DNA of 64,000 bases from a virus. The position numbers and the translations under genes are program-made. The stretch is taken from the IMG/VR virus record IMGVR_UViG_3300046535_001489, positions 1 to 64,000 of that record; one strand, 5' to 3'. Below, piece after piece: positions 42,778 to 50,168 of the stretch. Under the pieces are notes generated by a model. It ran no database searches. It was not told the DNA's origin and saw only the letters and a list, made by a program, of their open reading frames with translations. Position 1 is the first letter of the stretch, and each line of letters opens with the position of its first letter.

Positions 42778-43144
42778 TAACTTTCTCCTTCTTCTTCAAA
42801 TCCCTATGCTCAATTTCCACATCCCAACCATTTTCACGGCACTGCTGAGCAATAATCTCCACAATCGCTACAGAACGATGTTTGCCGCCTTGGCAACCGA
42901 TAGCAGCTGTGTAGAAACCAAGACTTAGCTGTGTCATAGCTTTATTGATAATCACCTGCGCCCCCGCGCACTTCGTCACAAATGCCTGGACATCAGAGTC
43001 AAGCCCATTGAGCTTTCGCAGCTTTGGATGCCGCCACGGGTTACGAACAGTTTTGCGGGCATCGTGGACTCTTGTGAAGCTGCTATTTGAGATTTTACCA
43101 TTCTTGTAGGCAAACGAAATGAGCTTGACTTTCTTCGCTTCCAT
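42725..43144 (-). CDS. RapZ C-terminal-domain protein
   Basis: 139 residues. RVHDARKTVRNPWRHPKLRK, then AAIGCQGGKHRSVAIVE, and IEHRDLKKKE match the C-terminal domain of RapZ/YvcJ (GC-GG-HRSVA and HRDL). In Escherichia coli this half of RapZ binds small RNAs and RNase E. The P-loop N-terminal half is absent, as in stand-alone phage forms. It overlaps the PEP-synthase-like gene by 53 bases, showing a shared mRNA. Confidence 0.85.
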   Translation of the reverse strand: MEAKKVKLISFAYKNGKISNSSFTRVHDARKTVRNPWRHPKLRKLNGLDSDVQAFVTKCAGAQVIINKAMTQLSLGFYTAAIGCQGGKHRSVAIVEIIAQQCRENGWDVEIEHRDLKKKEKVNGSQPANASPTLEEVSA

Positions 43145-43174
43145 TTTTACTCCTTTGTTATAAGGTAAATATCC

Positions 43175-43232
43175 AATACCCTTTAGTCAGCCCTCCACTA
43201 CATTTGAGTGAAAGGGCTGAGTGAAAGGTATT
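43175..43232 (-). terminator. Two-tier hairpin between genes
   Basis: AATACC (43175-43180) pairs with GGTATT (43227-43232), and CAGCCCT (43188-43194) with AGGGCTG (43213-43219). It starts inside the stop of the gene at 43231 and precedes the RapZ-like gene. It may be a processing or attenuator hairpin. No long T-run follows. Confidence 0.45.
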
Positions 43233-43743
43233 AAACGATAGTTGGCGGCACGAGCTTGTACGCTTTCAGCTCTTCTTCCCATTCATCTTGGAATCGTTTG
43301 AGATTAGAGATGGCGGCTTTGGCGTATGCTGGAGTGCCATACTGATCCTGAGTAGGAAAGGGGTATTTACCGACAGCCTTATTATGGTTCATGCTGTTGT
43401 TCCCCCAAAATAACCCGCTCACGTCAACTCTAGTAACTTCAGGAAACAGCAGGTAGGTCTCATATTCAGTTTCATCACGCCAAGGATAATGCAGCTCCTT
43501 TTCAAACTTCCTTTTCGTGAGGGTCATCGTGTGTAGCCACCCCGAAAAACACCCAATCGTTCCACAAGCCGGGCCACGGGTGATGTCTTCGTTGACATCT
43601 GGAACAACCGATAGAATAAAATTCTCCATATACAATCGTTTCGGCTCAGCCCTCACCAATTCAATAAGCTCGTTAATAAGTTCGTAGCTGTTGGTTGCGC
43701 GGCTGTGGGGCGTCAAATCCCAGTGTCGTTCCATTGCTGTCAT
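43231..43743 (-). CDS. Phage conserved hypothetical protein
   Basis: 170 residues. The motif GPACGTIGCFSGWLHTM, with a Trp/Phe-rich remainder, is familiar from many phage genomes but has no known function. It heads the RapZ/PEP-synthase-like/phosphatase stretch in transcription order. Confidence 0.6.
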   Translation of the reverse strand: MTAMERHWDLTPHSRATNSYELINELIELVRAEPKRLYMENFILSVVPDVNEDITRGPACGTIGCFSGWLHTMTLTKRKFEKELHYPWRDETEYETYLLFPEVTRVDVSGLFWGNNSMNHNKAVGKYPFPTQDQYGTPAYAKAAISNLKRFQDEWEEELKAYKLVPPTIV

Positions 43744-43762
43744 AACAGTCTCCTAATGAATT

Positions 43763-44044
43763 TTAGAGCTTCCCACCACGATTTTGAAATTCTGCAAGCA
43801 GTCCTAATGTATAGTAATCACAATGCCGATCCCTATACATTTGGTCATGCAGCAATGCAGCCATACTCAATCTCAACGGCGCACACTGCACTTCACTAAA
43901 CACCCCTTGAGCATCAAAGCACATTACTGGTCGATTGCCGTCCATCACTACGACATTTTGGCCTTTACTCTGAGCCACAAAGCGGCCTAGCTCGAAGCTT
44001 TTGGTTTTATCTTTGAGGCCTTGGATCTTGAGTTCACCCTGCAT
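43763..44044 (-). CDS. Small hypothetical protein
   Basis: 93 residues from ATG 44044 (AAGGGAG upstream). KIQGLKDKTKSFELGRFVAQ and NVVVMDGNRPVMCFDAQG, an alpha/beta protein. Function unknown. Confidence 0.55.
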   Translation of the reverse strand: MQGELKIQGLKDKTKSFELGRFVAQSKGQNVVVMDGNRPVMCFDAQGVFSEVQCAPLRLSMAALLHDQMYRDRHCDYYTLGLLAEFQNRGGKL

Positions 44045-44069
44045 AATCTCTGCTCCCTTCATTATTAGC

Positions 44070-44174
44070 TAACTCAACTCATCTATTGCGAATAGTAAGC
44101 CCTATTGCCACAAATACTAAAAGCCATGCCACAGCTGTCATAAGCATTGAGATGTTGATGATTGAGAAGGTCAC
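44070..44174 (-). CDS. Small membrane protein (GTG start)
   Basis: 34 residues: TFSIINISMLMTAVAWLLVF then VAIGLLFAIDELS. One transmembrane helix, with GTG start beside the stop of the gene at 44177. Probable. Function unknown. Confidence 0.45.
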
Positions 44175-44176
44175 CT

Positions 44177-44422
44177 TTAGTACCTCGCTACAAGATTAGG
44201 CACGTTTAGTAGTTGCTCAAAGTCCTTAAGAGCAGCATTAACTTCGTCTACGTGTCGTTGGTAGCCATCAATGACTTCTTGGCGCGTATTGCCACTTTGG
44301 CCGTATTGCCTTTTCATTTCGTCTGGTGTGCAGTTACGAAATGCAGCCTTTGCACGCTCTAAGTTATCACCGCGTCTTTCTTTGATGGCTTGAAGAATCA
44401 GATTGTAGGATTTTTTGGTCAT
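44177..44422 (-). CDS. Small helical protein
   Basis: 81 residues. KERRGDNLERAKAAFRNCTP and RHVDEVNAALKDFEQLLN, mostly helical. The start overlaps the ribbon gene stop (ATGA). Function unknown. Confidence 0.55.
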   Translation of the reverse strand: MTKKSYNLILQAIKERRGDNLERAKAAFRNCTPDEMKRQYGQSGNTRQEVIDGYQRHVDEVNAALKDFEQLLNVPNLVARY

Positions 44423-44535
44423 CGCAGCCTCCTAATCTTCTTATAGAAATCCATGCAATCATCACACAAATAGTATGGATATTTCCACACAGCCCTGGCG
44501 ATTTCACAGATGACACAGGTGATTTTGATGCTCAT
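44419..44535 (-). CDS. Zinc-ribbon microprotein
   Basis: 38 residues: SIKITCVICEIARAV, then YYLCDDCMDFYKKIRRLR. Four Cys in two C-x2-C pairs. ATGA overlaps at both ends. Confidence 0.65.
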   Translation of the reverse strand: MSIKITCVICEIARAVWKYPYYLCDDCMDFYKKIRRLR

Positions 44536-44648
44536 CTATGCACCCAGCAATCCTTGCAGAACCAATTACCGTTGGCTTGATAACGTCTGCATTGCCGCAA
44601 CTGCCCACACACACGACAAAAGTGCCGTTTAGCCTTTTTCTTAACCAT
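44532..44648 (-). CDS. Zinc-ribbon microprotein
   Basis: 38 residues: RHFCRVCGQLRQC, then FCKDCWVHR. Strongly basic, four or five Cys. Directly linked to the gene at 44419, so the two ribbons are made from one mRNA. Confidence 0.65.
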   Translation of the reverse strand: MVKKKAKRHFCRVCGQLRQCRRYQANGNWFCKDCWVHR

Positions 44649-44665
44649 TGTCAATACCCCGGTGG

Positions 44666-44854
44666 TTAGTTATTTTCTCGCATAGCCTTAAAAGCATCCG
44701 ATGAGCAGTCACTACAATGCCACAAAGGTTGCTTATGTTTACACCAACCACAAGTACGATGCCCCCTTGTTCCAGCCTTTAAGCAGTTAGCACGCTCCAA
44801 ATCATCTAAACGTGGTTCATAACCTGTTAAATGAAAGAACTCAAACGTATTCAT
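44666..44854 (-). CDS. Zinc-ribbon small protein
   Basis: 62 residues: RTCGWCKHKQPLWHCSDCSS, a clear ribbon, with a helix after it. Near the two previous ribbons. Confidence 0.65.
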   Translation of the reverse strand: MNTFEFFHLTGYEPRLDDLERANCLKAGTRGHRTCGWCKHKQPLWHCSDCSSDAFKAMRENN

Positions 44855-44882
44855 CTTAACCCCCTAGTCAATACCCTCTAAG

Positions 44883-45047
44883 CTACCTTCCACCTTTGGT
44901 TATGGTTTTAATAGGAATACGCCTAACATGCCATTTATGCCACACAAGCAAAGCTAGACACTTAGGGCACCAAAATTGATGCTTAAAGCCCTGTAATTCT
45001 CTACTTGCTGGCATTATCCGGCAAACACTACAAATAGGTGTATCCAT
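44883..45047 (-). CDS. Zinc-ribbon microprotein
   Basis: 54 residues: MDTPICSVCRIMPASRELQG, then FWCPKCLALLVWHKWH, and basic tail. RBS AAAGGAT. A fourth ribbon in this 1 kb stretch. Confidence 0.65.
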   Translation of the reverse strand: MDTPICSVCRIMPASRELQGFKHQFWCPKCLALLVWHKWHVRRIPIKTITKGGR

Positions 45048-45087
45048 ATAATCCTTTGCCACAAAGCGGAAGGCAGGTTGGAAGAGA

Positions 45088-45246
45088 TTAACTCTTCACC
45101 GCAGCCAACAACGCTCTCTGCTTCTTCGCCCCAACTCCCACACCCAATCTGCTATCCAGCACAGCCACCTTCTGAGAGGTAGAGAGTGAGTGCCAGTATT
45201 CGATTCGCTCAGCAGCTTCGATGCGGCGCATTTCTTTAGACTTCAT
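45088..45246 (-). CDS. Small conserved phage protein
   Basis: 52 residues: MKSKEMRRIEAAERIEYWHS, then LDSRLGVGVGAKKQRALLAA. A common small phage protein type (with AKKQR), function unknown. It overlaps the upstream start (ATGA). Confidence 0.65.
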   Translation of the reverse strand: MKSKEMRRIEAAERIEYWHSLSTSQKVAVLDSRLGVGVGAKKQRALLAAVKS

Positions 45247-45440
45247 TTAACCTCCTCTAGCGCATCCTTTGGCAATTCAAAGAACGGCAGCTTACCACCC
45301 CAACAACAGGCAATGCCTCGTGGAGTGATACATCCGTAGGTTGGTCCGCTATATCGCTCAACAATCTCCCCTGCATTGAGGTCATCATCGAGCCAATGGC
45401 ATTCTTCACGAACAACGGGGCGAATGAGTCTGTATTTCAT
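45243..45440 (-). CDS. Small beta-rich protein
   Basis: 65 residues: RLIRPVVREECHWLDDDLNA, then SGPTYGCITPRGIACCWGGK. Cys-rich and acidic. ATGA overlaps on both sides. Unknown function. Confidence 0.6.
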   Translation of the reverse strand: MKYRLIRPVVREECHWLDDDLNAGEIVERYSGPTYGCITPRGIACCWGGKLPFFELPKDALEEVK

Positions 45441-45577
45441 GGCTCCTGTCTCCTTCCTCTCTCACGAATCTGTTCCCTCACCCATTGTGAAGTTACAGCG
45501 TCGGCTTCCTGGTTATTGCGAAGTACTACATAAGCCACCACGAGTACCACAGCAAATCCGCCAATCATCCATGCCAC
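45437..45577 (-). CDS. Small membrane protein (GTG start)
   Basis: 46 residues with AAAGGAGG upstream and a TAGTG overlap with the gene before it. AWMIGGFAVVLVVAYVVLR is a transmembrane helix; the tail is basic (QIRERGRRQEP). Function unknown. Confidence 0.55.
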   Translation of the reverse strand: MAWMIGGFAVVLVVAYVVLRNNQEADAVTSQWVREQIRERGRRQEP

Positions 45578-45840
45578 TATTTGACCTCCTTTAAACTGTC
45601 AGGAAGAAAAAGTATATCTTCCACATTCATTTTCCAGCCATTGTCTTCACCAAGACGATAAGGGGCTACTTCTATATTACTTACGCCTTGTTCATCAAAC
45701 ACAGTCCCATCAAAGGCACAAGTATATAGATTCTGAGTTTTGTGGTAGTTAACCTCATCTAGGCTACCACATTCAGGACAGGTGAGCGGTTGGCCATGTG
45801 TAAACACCACCGCATTTAGATGTTTAATATAAGTAAGCAT
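45577..45840 (-). CDS. Zinc-binding protein
   Basis: 87 residues: LTCPECGSLDEVNYHKTQ then CAFDGTVFDEQ. CPECG plus a later Cys suggests a ribbon. Acidic C-terminal half. Function unknown. Confidence 0.6.
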   Translation of the reverse strand: MLTYIKHLNAVVFTHGQPLTCPECGSLDEVNYHKTQNLYTCAFDGTVFDEQGVSNIEVAPYRLGEDNGWKMNVEDILFLPDSLKEVK

Positions 45841-45846
45841 CGAAAC

Positions 45847-46146
45847 CTACTGCAACCCCTTCGGTCCAGGTACCCAGTTAGCCTCTGGCATCTTTGGAGT
45901 AGACTCACACGCCACTGTATCCTTCTCAGCATCCTCAGCCAACGAAGGGTCCACAGCCAGAATCCGCTCCTTTACTGACATCATCTTCTCTACAGATGTT
46001 CCAGCCAAGAAATCATCAATATCAGCAGCTGCGGCTTTGAGAGCTGTTGACAATTCCTTTGTGGGTGGAATCCCTGTCACACCAAATGACACCAACAGAA
46101 TGTCGAACAAATCATGAACAACAGCATAGCGATTCACTTCAGACAT
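45847..46146 (-). CDS. Hypothetical protein
   Basis: 99 residues: RYAVVHDLFDILLVSFGVTG, KAAAADIDDFLAG; helical N-terminal half, Pro-rich tail. Its RBS (GGGAGG) follows the structured region 46190-46560. Function unknown. Confidence 0.6.
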   Translation of the reverse strand: MSEVNRYAVVHDLFDILLVSFGVTGIPPTKELSTALKAAAADIDDFLAGTSVEKMMSVKERILAVDPSLAEDAEKDTVACESTPKMPEANWVPGPKGLQ

Positions 46147-46197
46147 CTCTCAATCCTCCCTTATTTGATGTTGACTTCCACCACGAATTTAAAGGGT

Positions 46198-46294
46198 TGC
46201 CACAGGCAGGCGTCGAACCTACTAATAAGTATATTACGTAGGATAATATACTTATCAACACCAAAGGATTCCTACATCCTATTGTGTCTGTAGC
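46198..46294 (-). ncRNA. Cloverleaf tRNA-like RNA
   Basis: By hand the minus strand folds as: 7-bp acceptor GCTACAG/CTGTGGC (one G-U) with A after it; arm 1 ACAC/GTGT carrying AGGAT-(GTAGGA)-ATCCT; arm 2 a 12-bp stem ATAAGTATATTA with its perfect complement around loop TCCTACG; and T-arm GTAGG-(TTCGACG)-CCTGC. Loop bases GTAGGA and TCCTAC are exactly complementary (6 bp), a kissing interaction not found in tRNA. No tRNA gene call is made because C replaces U33 and the arms are too long. Candidate novel RNA. Confidence 0.5.
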
Positions 46295-46565
46295 ATAAAC
46301 TTAGCTTTCTCAATGGGACGCTGGAGCAGATTATATCAGGCTATTCCTGATTCAAGCTCCAACGCCCTATTCAAAAAGCGGCAGTTTTTGGTGCTGCGAT
46401 AACTGCCAACGCCATGCCGTTTAGGATACGGTCAAACTCTGCTGTTTTAACAATATATAATCTAAGCTCCGTTTAACCGACTACGGAGAAGGCTGAAGGC
46501 TATGTAGCGGTTATTTGAGATACCACCTAAACTCTTCACGTTGGCTCAACCCGGTGGGCTATTCA
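46295..46565 (-). ncRNA. Further multi-hairpin non-coding stretch
   Basis: No coding frame is convincing. Minus-strand stems: CGTTGGAGC/GCTCCAGCG (9 bp, one wobble; around 46316-46368) with TCAGG/CCTGA inside; GGCAGTT/AACTGCC (around 46380-46408); CTCCG/CGGAG at 46468-46487, whose loop also pairs with the AACCG/CGGTT stem partner at about 46507 (pseudoknot-like). It probably continues the cloverleaf-containing RNA. Confidence 0.4.
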
Positions 46566-46763
46566 TCATTCACCCATTCTGCCTATTGGCCAGTTAAGGA
46601 TAAATCTATACCACACACATGCTAAAAGCGGGCTTTCACTTAATAGCCCAATGTGCCAGCCTTTTGACGGCTCCCTATAATTATAGGGACGTATCTGGTC
46701 ACCCACATTTATATTATAGGCTGTCTTTCCAGCAGTCAGCCCGTAGGCGATGGAGTGGAGCAT
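46566..46763 (-). CDS. Small hypothetical protein
   Basis: 65 residues with the strong RBS AAAAGGAGTCTT. HSIAYGLTAGKTAYNINVGD, then HIGLLSESPLLACVWYRF. No family recognised; the RBS is the main support. Confidence 0.5.
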   Translation of the reverse strand: MLHSIAYGLTAGKTAYNINVGDQIRPYNYREPSKGWHIGLLSESPLLACVWYRFILNWPIGRMGE

Positions 46764-46777
46764 AAGACTCCTTTTAA

Positions 46778-46888
46778 TTATTTGTGTTTATTCCAGCAAA
46801 AGGCACAACACTGCTTTATACGGTTTGGCTCGCCTCCAAAGAAGATACGTTTACACCACTGACAAATGATACTATCTGATAAATACAT
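46778..46888 (-). CDS. Zinc-ribbon microprotein
   Basis: 36 residues: MYLSDSIICQWCKRIFFGGE, then KQCCAFCWNKHK. Two Cys pairs. Weak RBS. Another member of the ribbon set. Confidence 0.55.
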   Translation of the reverse strand: MYLSDSIICQWCKRIFFGGEPNRIKQCCAFCWNKHK

Positions 46889-46899
46889 GGGCTATAAAC

Positions 46900-46971
46900 C
46901 TACTTATCGTATCCCCGAATCTTCCTCAACTCCAGACACGCACGAATCAGTTGCTGTTGCAGATTGGACAT
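46900..46971 (-). CDS. 23-residue helical peptide
   Basis: Strong RBS AAGGAGCACCT. SNLQQQLIRACLELRKIRGY, then DK. A single amphipathic helix. Could be a leader or a small regulator. Confidence 0.4.
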   Translation of the reverse strand: MSNLQQQLIRACLELRKIRGYDK

Positions 46972-46982
46972 AGGTGCTCCTT

Positions 46983-47477
46983 CTATCGCGTCACTGTAGT
47001 ATTAAATCCCTTCTGGCTTGGCAATCCTTCTTTCCACTCCTTTTTCCTTACAGCAGGAAGTTCCCCAGGTGTCAATCCACTCGGCCCACCAATCGCTTCT
47101 CCTTTCATGTAGAAGATAGTCTTGTGTCTATCTTCCTTACCATCCTTTGTAGGTTGCAGCTTCCGCAGATTCTCAATTCTCTGCTCTGTATCCTGTCTAT
47201 TGAAACAGTCAGCACAACCATGAGCTTTCTTCAACACTGGAGGTTTCTTGACTGCCTCAATCGTTGCCACATTCGTCACAGGGTTGATAGTGAGAATCTC
47301 CTCTTTCGGGGGCCAGTAGCCGATGGTAATCTTACGGCTATCATGGAGCTTAATAGCCACACCACAAAATCCACACTCTACATGTGGACTACCATCAACA
47401 AACAGGGTATCTCCAATCTTCACAGTGCCTCGACTGCGGTTTAACATCTGACTAACTGGCATTAAATACGCCATCAT
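46983..47477 (-). CDS. Zinc-binding hypothetical protein
   Basis: 164 residues. VECGFCGVAIKLHDSRK, and later HGCADCFNRQ; two C-x2-C pairs separated by about 50 residues. A basic C-terminus. Possibly a DNA/RNA-binding treble clef. ATGATG overlap with the gene at 47474. Confidence 0.55.
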   Translation of the reverse strand: MMAYLMPVSQMLNRSRGTVKIGDTLFVDGSPHVECGFCGVAIKLHDSRKITIGYWPPKEEILTINPVTNVATIEAVKKPPVLKKAHGCADCFNRQDTEQRIENLRKLQPTKDGKEDRHKTIFYMKGEAIGGPSGLTPGELPAVRKKEWKEGLPSQKGFNTTVTR

Positions 47478-47626
47478 AGCCCATCCCTTCCAGCATTGTT
47501 GAATGCTAGGTCCCTGTCAGCCTTAGTGTCGAAACTGCGAATGATGATATACGTTCCGTCGTCTTCGCAGCCGCAACAAAGCTGTATAGCAATGCAATAC
47601 TTCCCATTGTGGTCTATCTTAATCAT
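47474..47626 (-). CDS. Small Cys-containing protein
   Basis: 50 residues: IDHNGKYCIAIQLCCGCEDD, then RSFDTKADRDLAFNNAG. Start site GGAGG follows an 8-bp hairpin (47640-47664). Function unknown. Confidence 0.55.
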   Translation of the reverse strand: MIKIDHNGKYCIAIQLCCGCEDDGTYIIIRSFDTKADRDLAFNNAGRDGL

Positions 47627-47634
47627 CGTCGCTA

Positions 47635-47717
47635 CCTCCTTATCTAAACCAAAAGCTTAGATAAAGAGATGCTAGTCTTTTTCTACAGACATACGCTGTA
47701 GTGGCTAAAGACTAGCA
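47635..47717 (-). promoter_or_regulatory. Hairpin pair in front of an RBS
   Basis: Stem TTATCTAA/TTAGATAA (47640-47647 with 47657-47664) ends directly on the GGAGG of the gene at 47626, and a second, larger stem TGCTAGTCTTT/AAAGACTAGCA (47670-47680 with 47707-47717) holds CTACAG/CTGTAG inside. The hairpin next to the RBS resembles the one at 29920-30017. Translation control is inferred. Confidence 0.45.
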
Positions 47718-47739
47718 AAACCCAGCGACGATGCCGACC

Positions 47740-48141
47740 TTACAGCGCGATGTTGTATTCCGAGGGTTTCGGCAGTGGTGCGTGCGTCCAGTTCAGAAAC
47801 GCCAGCTTGATTTCAGGCAAGAGCCTGTCCAAAGCTTCTCTGCCGTCGGAATCCTCGGTGTTGGCGACCAGAATCGTCCGGCCGTCGTGACCTTCAACCC
47901 TAACAGGGTCAACGGCCAAAACCTCGGTGCCGTAGGATGTTGGAACGGCAACGCTGAAGTCTCCCCCAGCTTTCGCGAAGATGGGGAAGTCCAGGCAAAG
48001 CCCTGTCAGCGGTCCAATCAAGCTGACGTATGCCCGAAACTTCGGGGACTTCTCTGATGCTGTTTTCTTGGCGACAACGAATCTCACTTTCATTGTCGGG
48101 GCAGCATTCTCAATCAACGGTGCTGAATAGTCTGTAGACAT
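47740..48141 (-). CDS. Hypothetical protein
   Basis: 133 residues. APTMKVRFVVAKKTASEKSP and FRAYVSLIGPLTGLCLDFPI; beta-rich, with GHDGRTILVANTED. No motif recognised. Confidence 0.6.
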   Translation of the reverse strand: MSTDYSAPLIENAAPTMKVRFVVAKKTASEKSPKFRAYVSLIGPLTGLCLDFPIFAKAGGDFSVAVPTSYGTEVLAVDPVRVEGHDGRTILVANTEDSDGREALDRLLPEIKLAFLNWTHAPLPKPSEYNIAL

Positions 48142-48254
48142 TTCGTAACCTCTCTAGGCTATACGGTATGTTTATTGCTACTAGCTAACCCGTATCATTA
48201 GCAAGTAGTAGATTGATTATCAATCTAAAGCATAGGACAGTCGGAAGTTAGCGT

Positions 48255-48464
48255 TTACTTATACGATAACCATTCTTCGCCGTCGATAGTTACAGTTCTC
48301 GGTGCCTTAGCCATCGCTTCTGCCTTGTTCAACGCAATCCTTGCAGACTTAAGCTTACGGTGAACGTCGGCAGCTTGCCAGATGGCCATTCCATCAGCAG
48401 GCAAGCTTTCGATACTTGCTAATGCTGCATGGGCTTCGCTGAATCGTTCATCAATCTTTAGCAT
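48255..48464 (-). CDS. Small helical protein
   Basis: 69 residues: ERFSEAHAALASIESLPAD, then KLKSARIALNKAEAMAK. It is bracketed by a 10-bp inverted repeat (TAGGACAGTC at 48233-48242 and its complement at 48478-48487). Function unknown. Confidence 0.55.
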   Translation of the reverse strand: MLKIDERFSEAHAALASIESLPADGMAIWQAADVHRKLKSARIALNKAEAMAKAPRTVTIDGEEWLSYK

Positions 48465-49539
48465 GTTGATGCTCCAAGACTGTCCTATCCTGTAGAGTGA
48501 TAATCATTCGATAGAACCCTTAAGAAAACCCTAAGGCAAGCCAGGTGAGGATTATCAACGTCTTGGCGCATGCTGTAGGTGTTCGCATAGCCTAAGACTT
48601 CTGAAGTCTTTATCTATGTCGGTCGTTACAGTGGCTTGAAGGTGTGTTGTATGTTCTCAGGCTAAAAGCCTATTCTGTCAACCTTAAGGGCTTTACTAAA
48701 GGTTCTATCGTTGCGCCATCAGGGCGTGTCCGTCTACTGCGGTATGCCTTGTCCCCGCTCCCTTAAGACCAAACCGGACGCTGTAGGCTGCCCTACGCTC
48801 TTTCCGTTGAACCTTCAAGGGTTGCTATTGGGTTAGTCTGCAACCGTTTCGCTGAGTTTTCAATGACCGCCCGACCGCTTTGCGCTTGACGACGGCCGAC
48901 GGTCGGCAAATAAGCAGGCGGCTTGCCAAGTGTGCCAACCCGCAAAAAGCCTAGCAAATCCGCTGTTTTCGCCCTTTTGTTCGCTGCTCGAAGTCTGACT
49001 CGGGGCAGACAAAAGTTGCACAAGTCAGCTGACTACCGCCTTTTTCTACCTCAGCAGCAAGAATCGGCCAACTTTCGCGTCGTTTTCGCCCCCGGTAGTG
49101 GGTAGGTAGCCTGCTCTCGGCGATTGTGGCTCCAGCAGCCTGCTAGGTGCCTTGCAGGTGCCTTGTGGCGGTCGCTCGTGAGTCGAAAAAGGAGCATCGG
49201 CCGATAGCATCGCGTTTGGCAATAGCTATGCCAGTGTCCTGGATTGTAGACAGAGGGGTATCGGCGTAGTCTATCCGAGTCGGAATCCAGCAATCTGCTA
49301 AAGCTCGACTCAAGTAATCTGATAGCTGAGTTATCAACCCCATTGGCTCAACTATTGCATAGGCGACCTGGCATGGGGCTTGCATTAGCATAAACCGTGC
49401 CAAAGGACGATGGCATGGCCCTTGCATGGCGGGCATTGTCGCGGGGGCGGCCGTCAGAGGCTGTGGAGGTGTACCGACTTCATTTTTCTTGCATTAAACT
49501 TACCTATATGGATGAGTTCGTTCGCGGCCTCTAATCTCT
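48465..49539 (-). other. 1.07 kb stretch without a convincing gene; large structured RNA or origin candidate
   Basis: No frame here has protein-like sequence or RBS. Composition looks G+C-richer and unlike its neighbours. A 10-bp stem CGATAGAACC/GGTTCTATCG (48509-48518 with 48701-48710) closes about 200 bases with internal hairpins (AAGACTT/AAGTCTT at about 48594, GTAGG-CTGC-CCTAC at about 48785, GCCGAC-GG-TCGGC at about 48892). A ten-base repeat AGGTGCCTTG occurs twice near 49145. It may be a giant phage RNA or a replication or packaging region. Only the structure is seen; the role is guessed. Confidence 0.4.
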
Positions 49540-50163
49540 CTAAGTTGTTGACTCCTTTGACTTTGCCTTCGCTAGCTCCACAGCATAAAGTTCCTCCATG
49601 GTTTCGGGTTGCTTCGTTGGAGCAGGGTTGCGAGAAATGCCCATGTAGGATGATGTGGTGGCGTTCATGCCTGTAATACCATAGAGGGATTTGGATGTTT
49701 TGGGGTTTTTAACTGTTACATTTCCAGTCCACTTAAACTGCCCAGCTATTCCTGGGTCTCCTTCACCGCTGCTAGTGCTAAGTTTACAGCTATAATCCCA
49801 TTCTGATTTAGTAGGAATTGATAATGGTTCAAAAGCCGGAGCAGCTTCGCCGACTTTGTGGAATACGGCTTCTTTGCGCTGGGCGATTAGCTTTTTCATT
49901 AGCCCGATATAGATACTTTGGATAAAGGCCGACGGATCAGCAGTATCATAGATACTAAGTTTACTCATAGATTCAACAGCTAAACAGTTATTAGTCAAAT
50001 CTATTGCCCGCAAATCGATATGGTTCATATGACCCATATAATGCCACGACAAGCCAATTTTATAGTTATTGCAATCAGGCTGAAGCTCTTTTATCACGTA
50101 GTCGATATAGTCTACTGTTTTCTTCTGCGCCAAATTGTTCTCCTTAGTTGACAAAGTTTCCAT
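49540..50163 (-). CDS. Hypothetical protein
   Basis: 207 residues. KKTVDYIDYVIKELQPDCNN, HYMGHMNHIDLRAIDL, and a Pro/Glu-rich tail. It is the first minus-strand gene after the divergent promoter region and is likely expressed early. No family recognised. Confidence 0.55.
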   Translation of the reverse strand: METLSTKENNLAQKKTVDYIDYVIKELQPDCNNYKIGLSWHYMGHMNHIDLRAIDLTNNCLAVESMSKLSIYDTADPSAFIQSIYIGLMKKLIAQRKEAVFHKVGEAAPAFEPLSIPTKSEWDYSCKLSTSSGEGDPGIAGQFKWTGNVTVKNPKTSKSLYGITGMNATTSSYMGISRNPAPTKQPETMEELYAVELAKAKSKESTT

Positions 50164-50168
50164 GATAG

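Noticed and set aside
46198-46294. Ordinary tRNA gene or tmRNA
   Set aside because: C at position 33, over-long arms and a kissing loop do not fit a standard tRNA. No tmRNA tag reading frame was found.
48793-49023. Minus-strand frame of 76 codons
   Set aside because: Low-complexity Arg/Ala sequence without RBS in the non-coding kilobase; treated as chance.
49145-49170. AGGTGCCTTG doublet as start of a repeat array
   Set aside because: Only two copies are present, so it is just a short local duplication.
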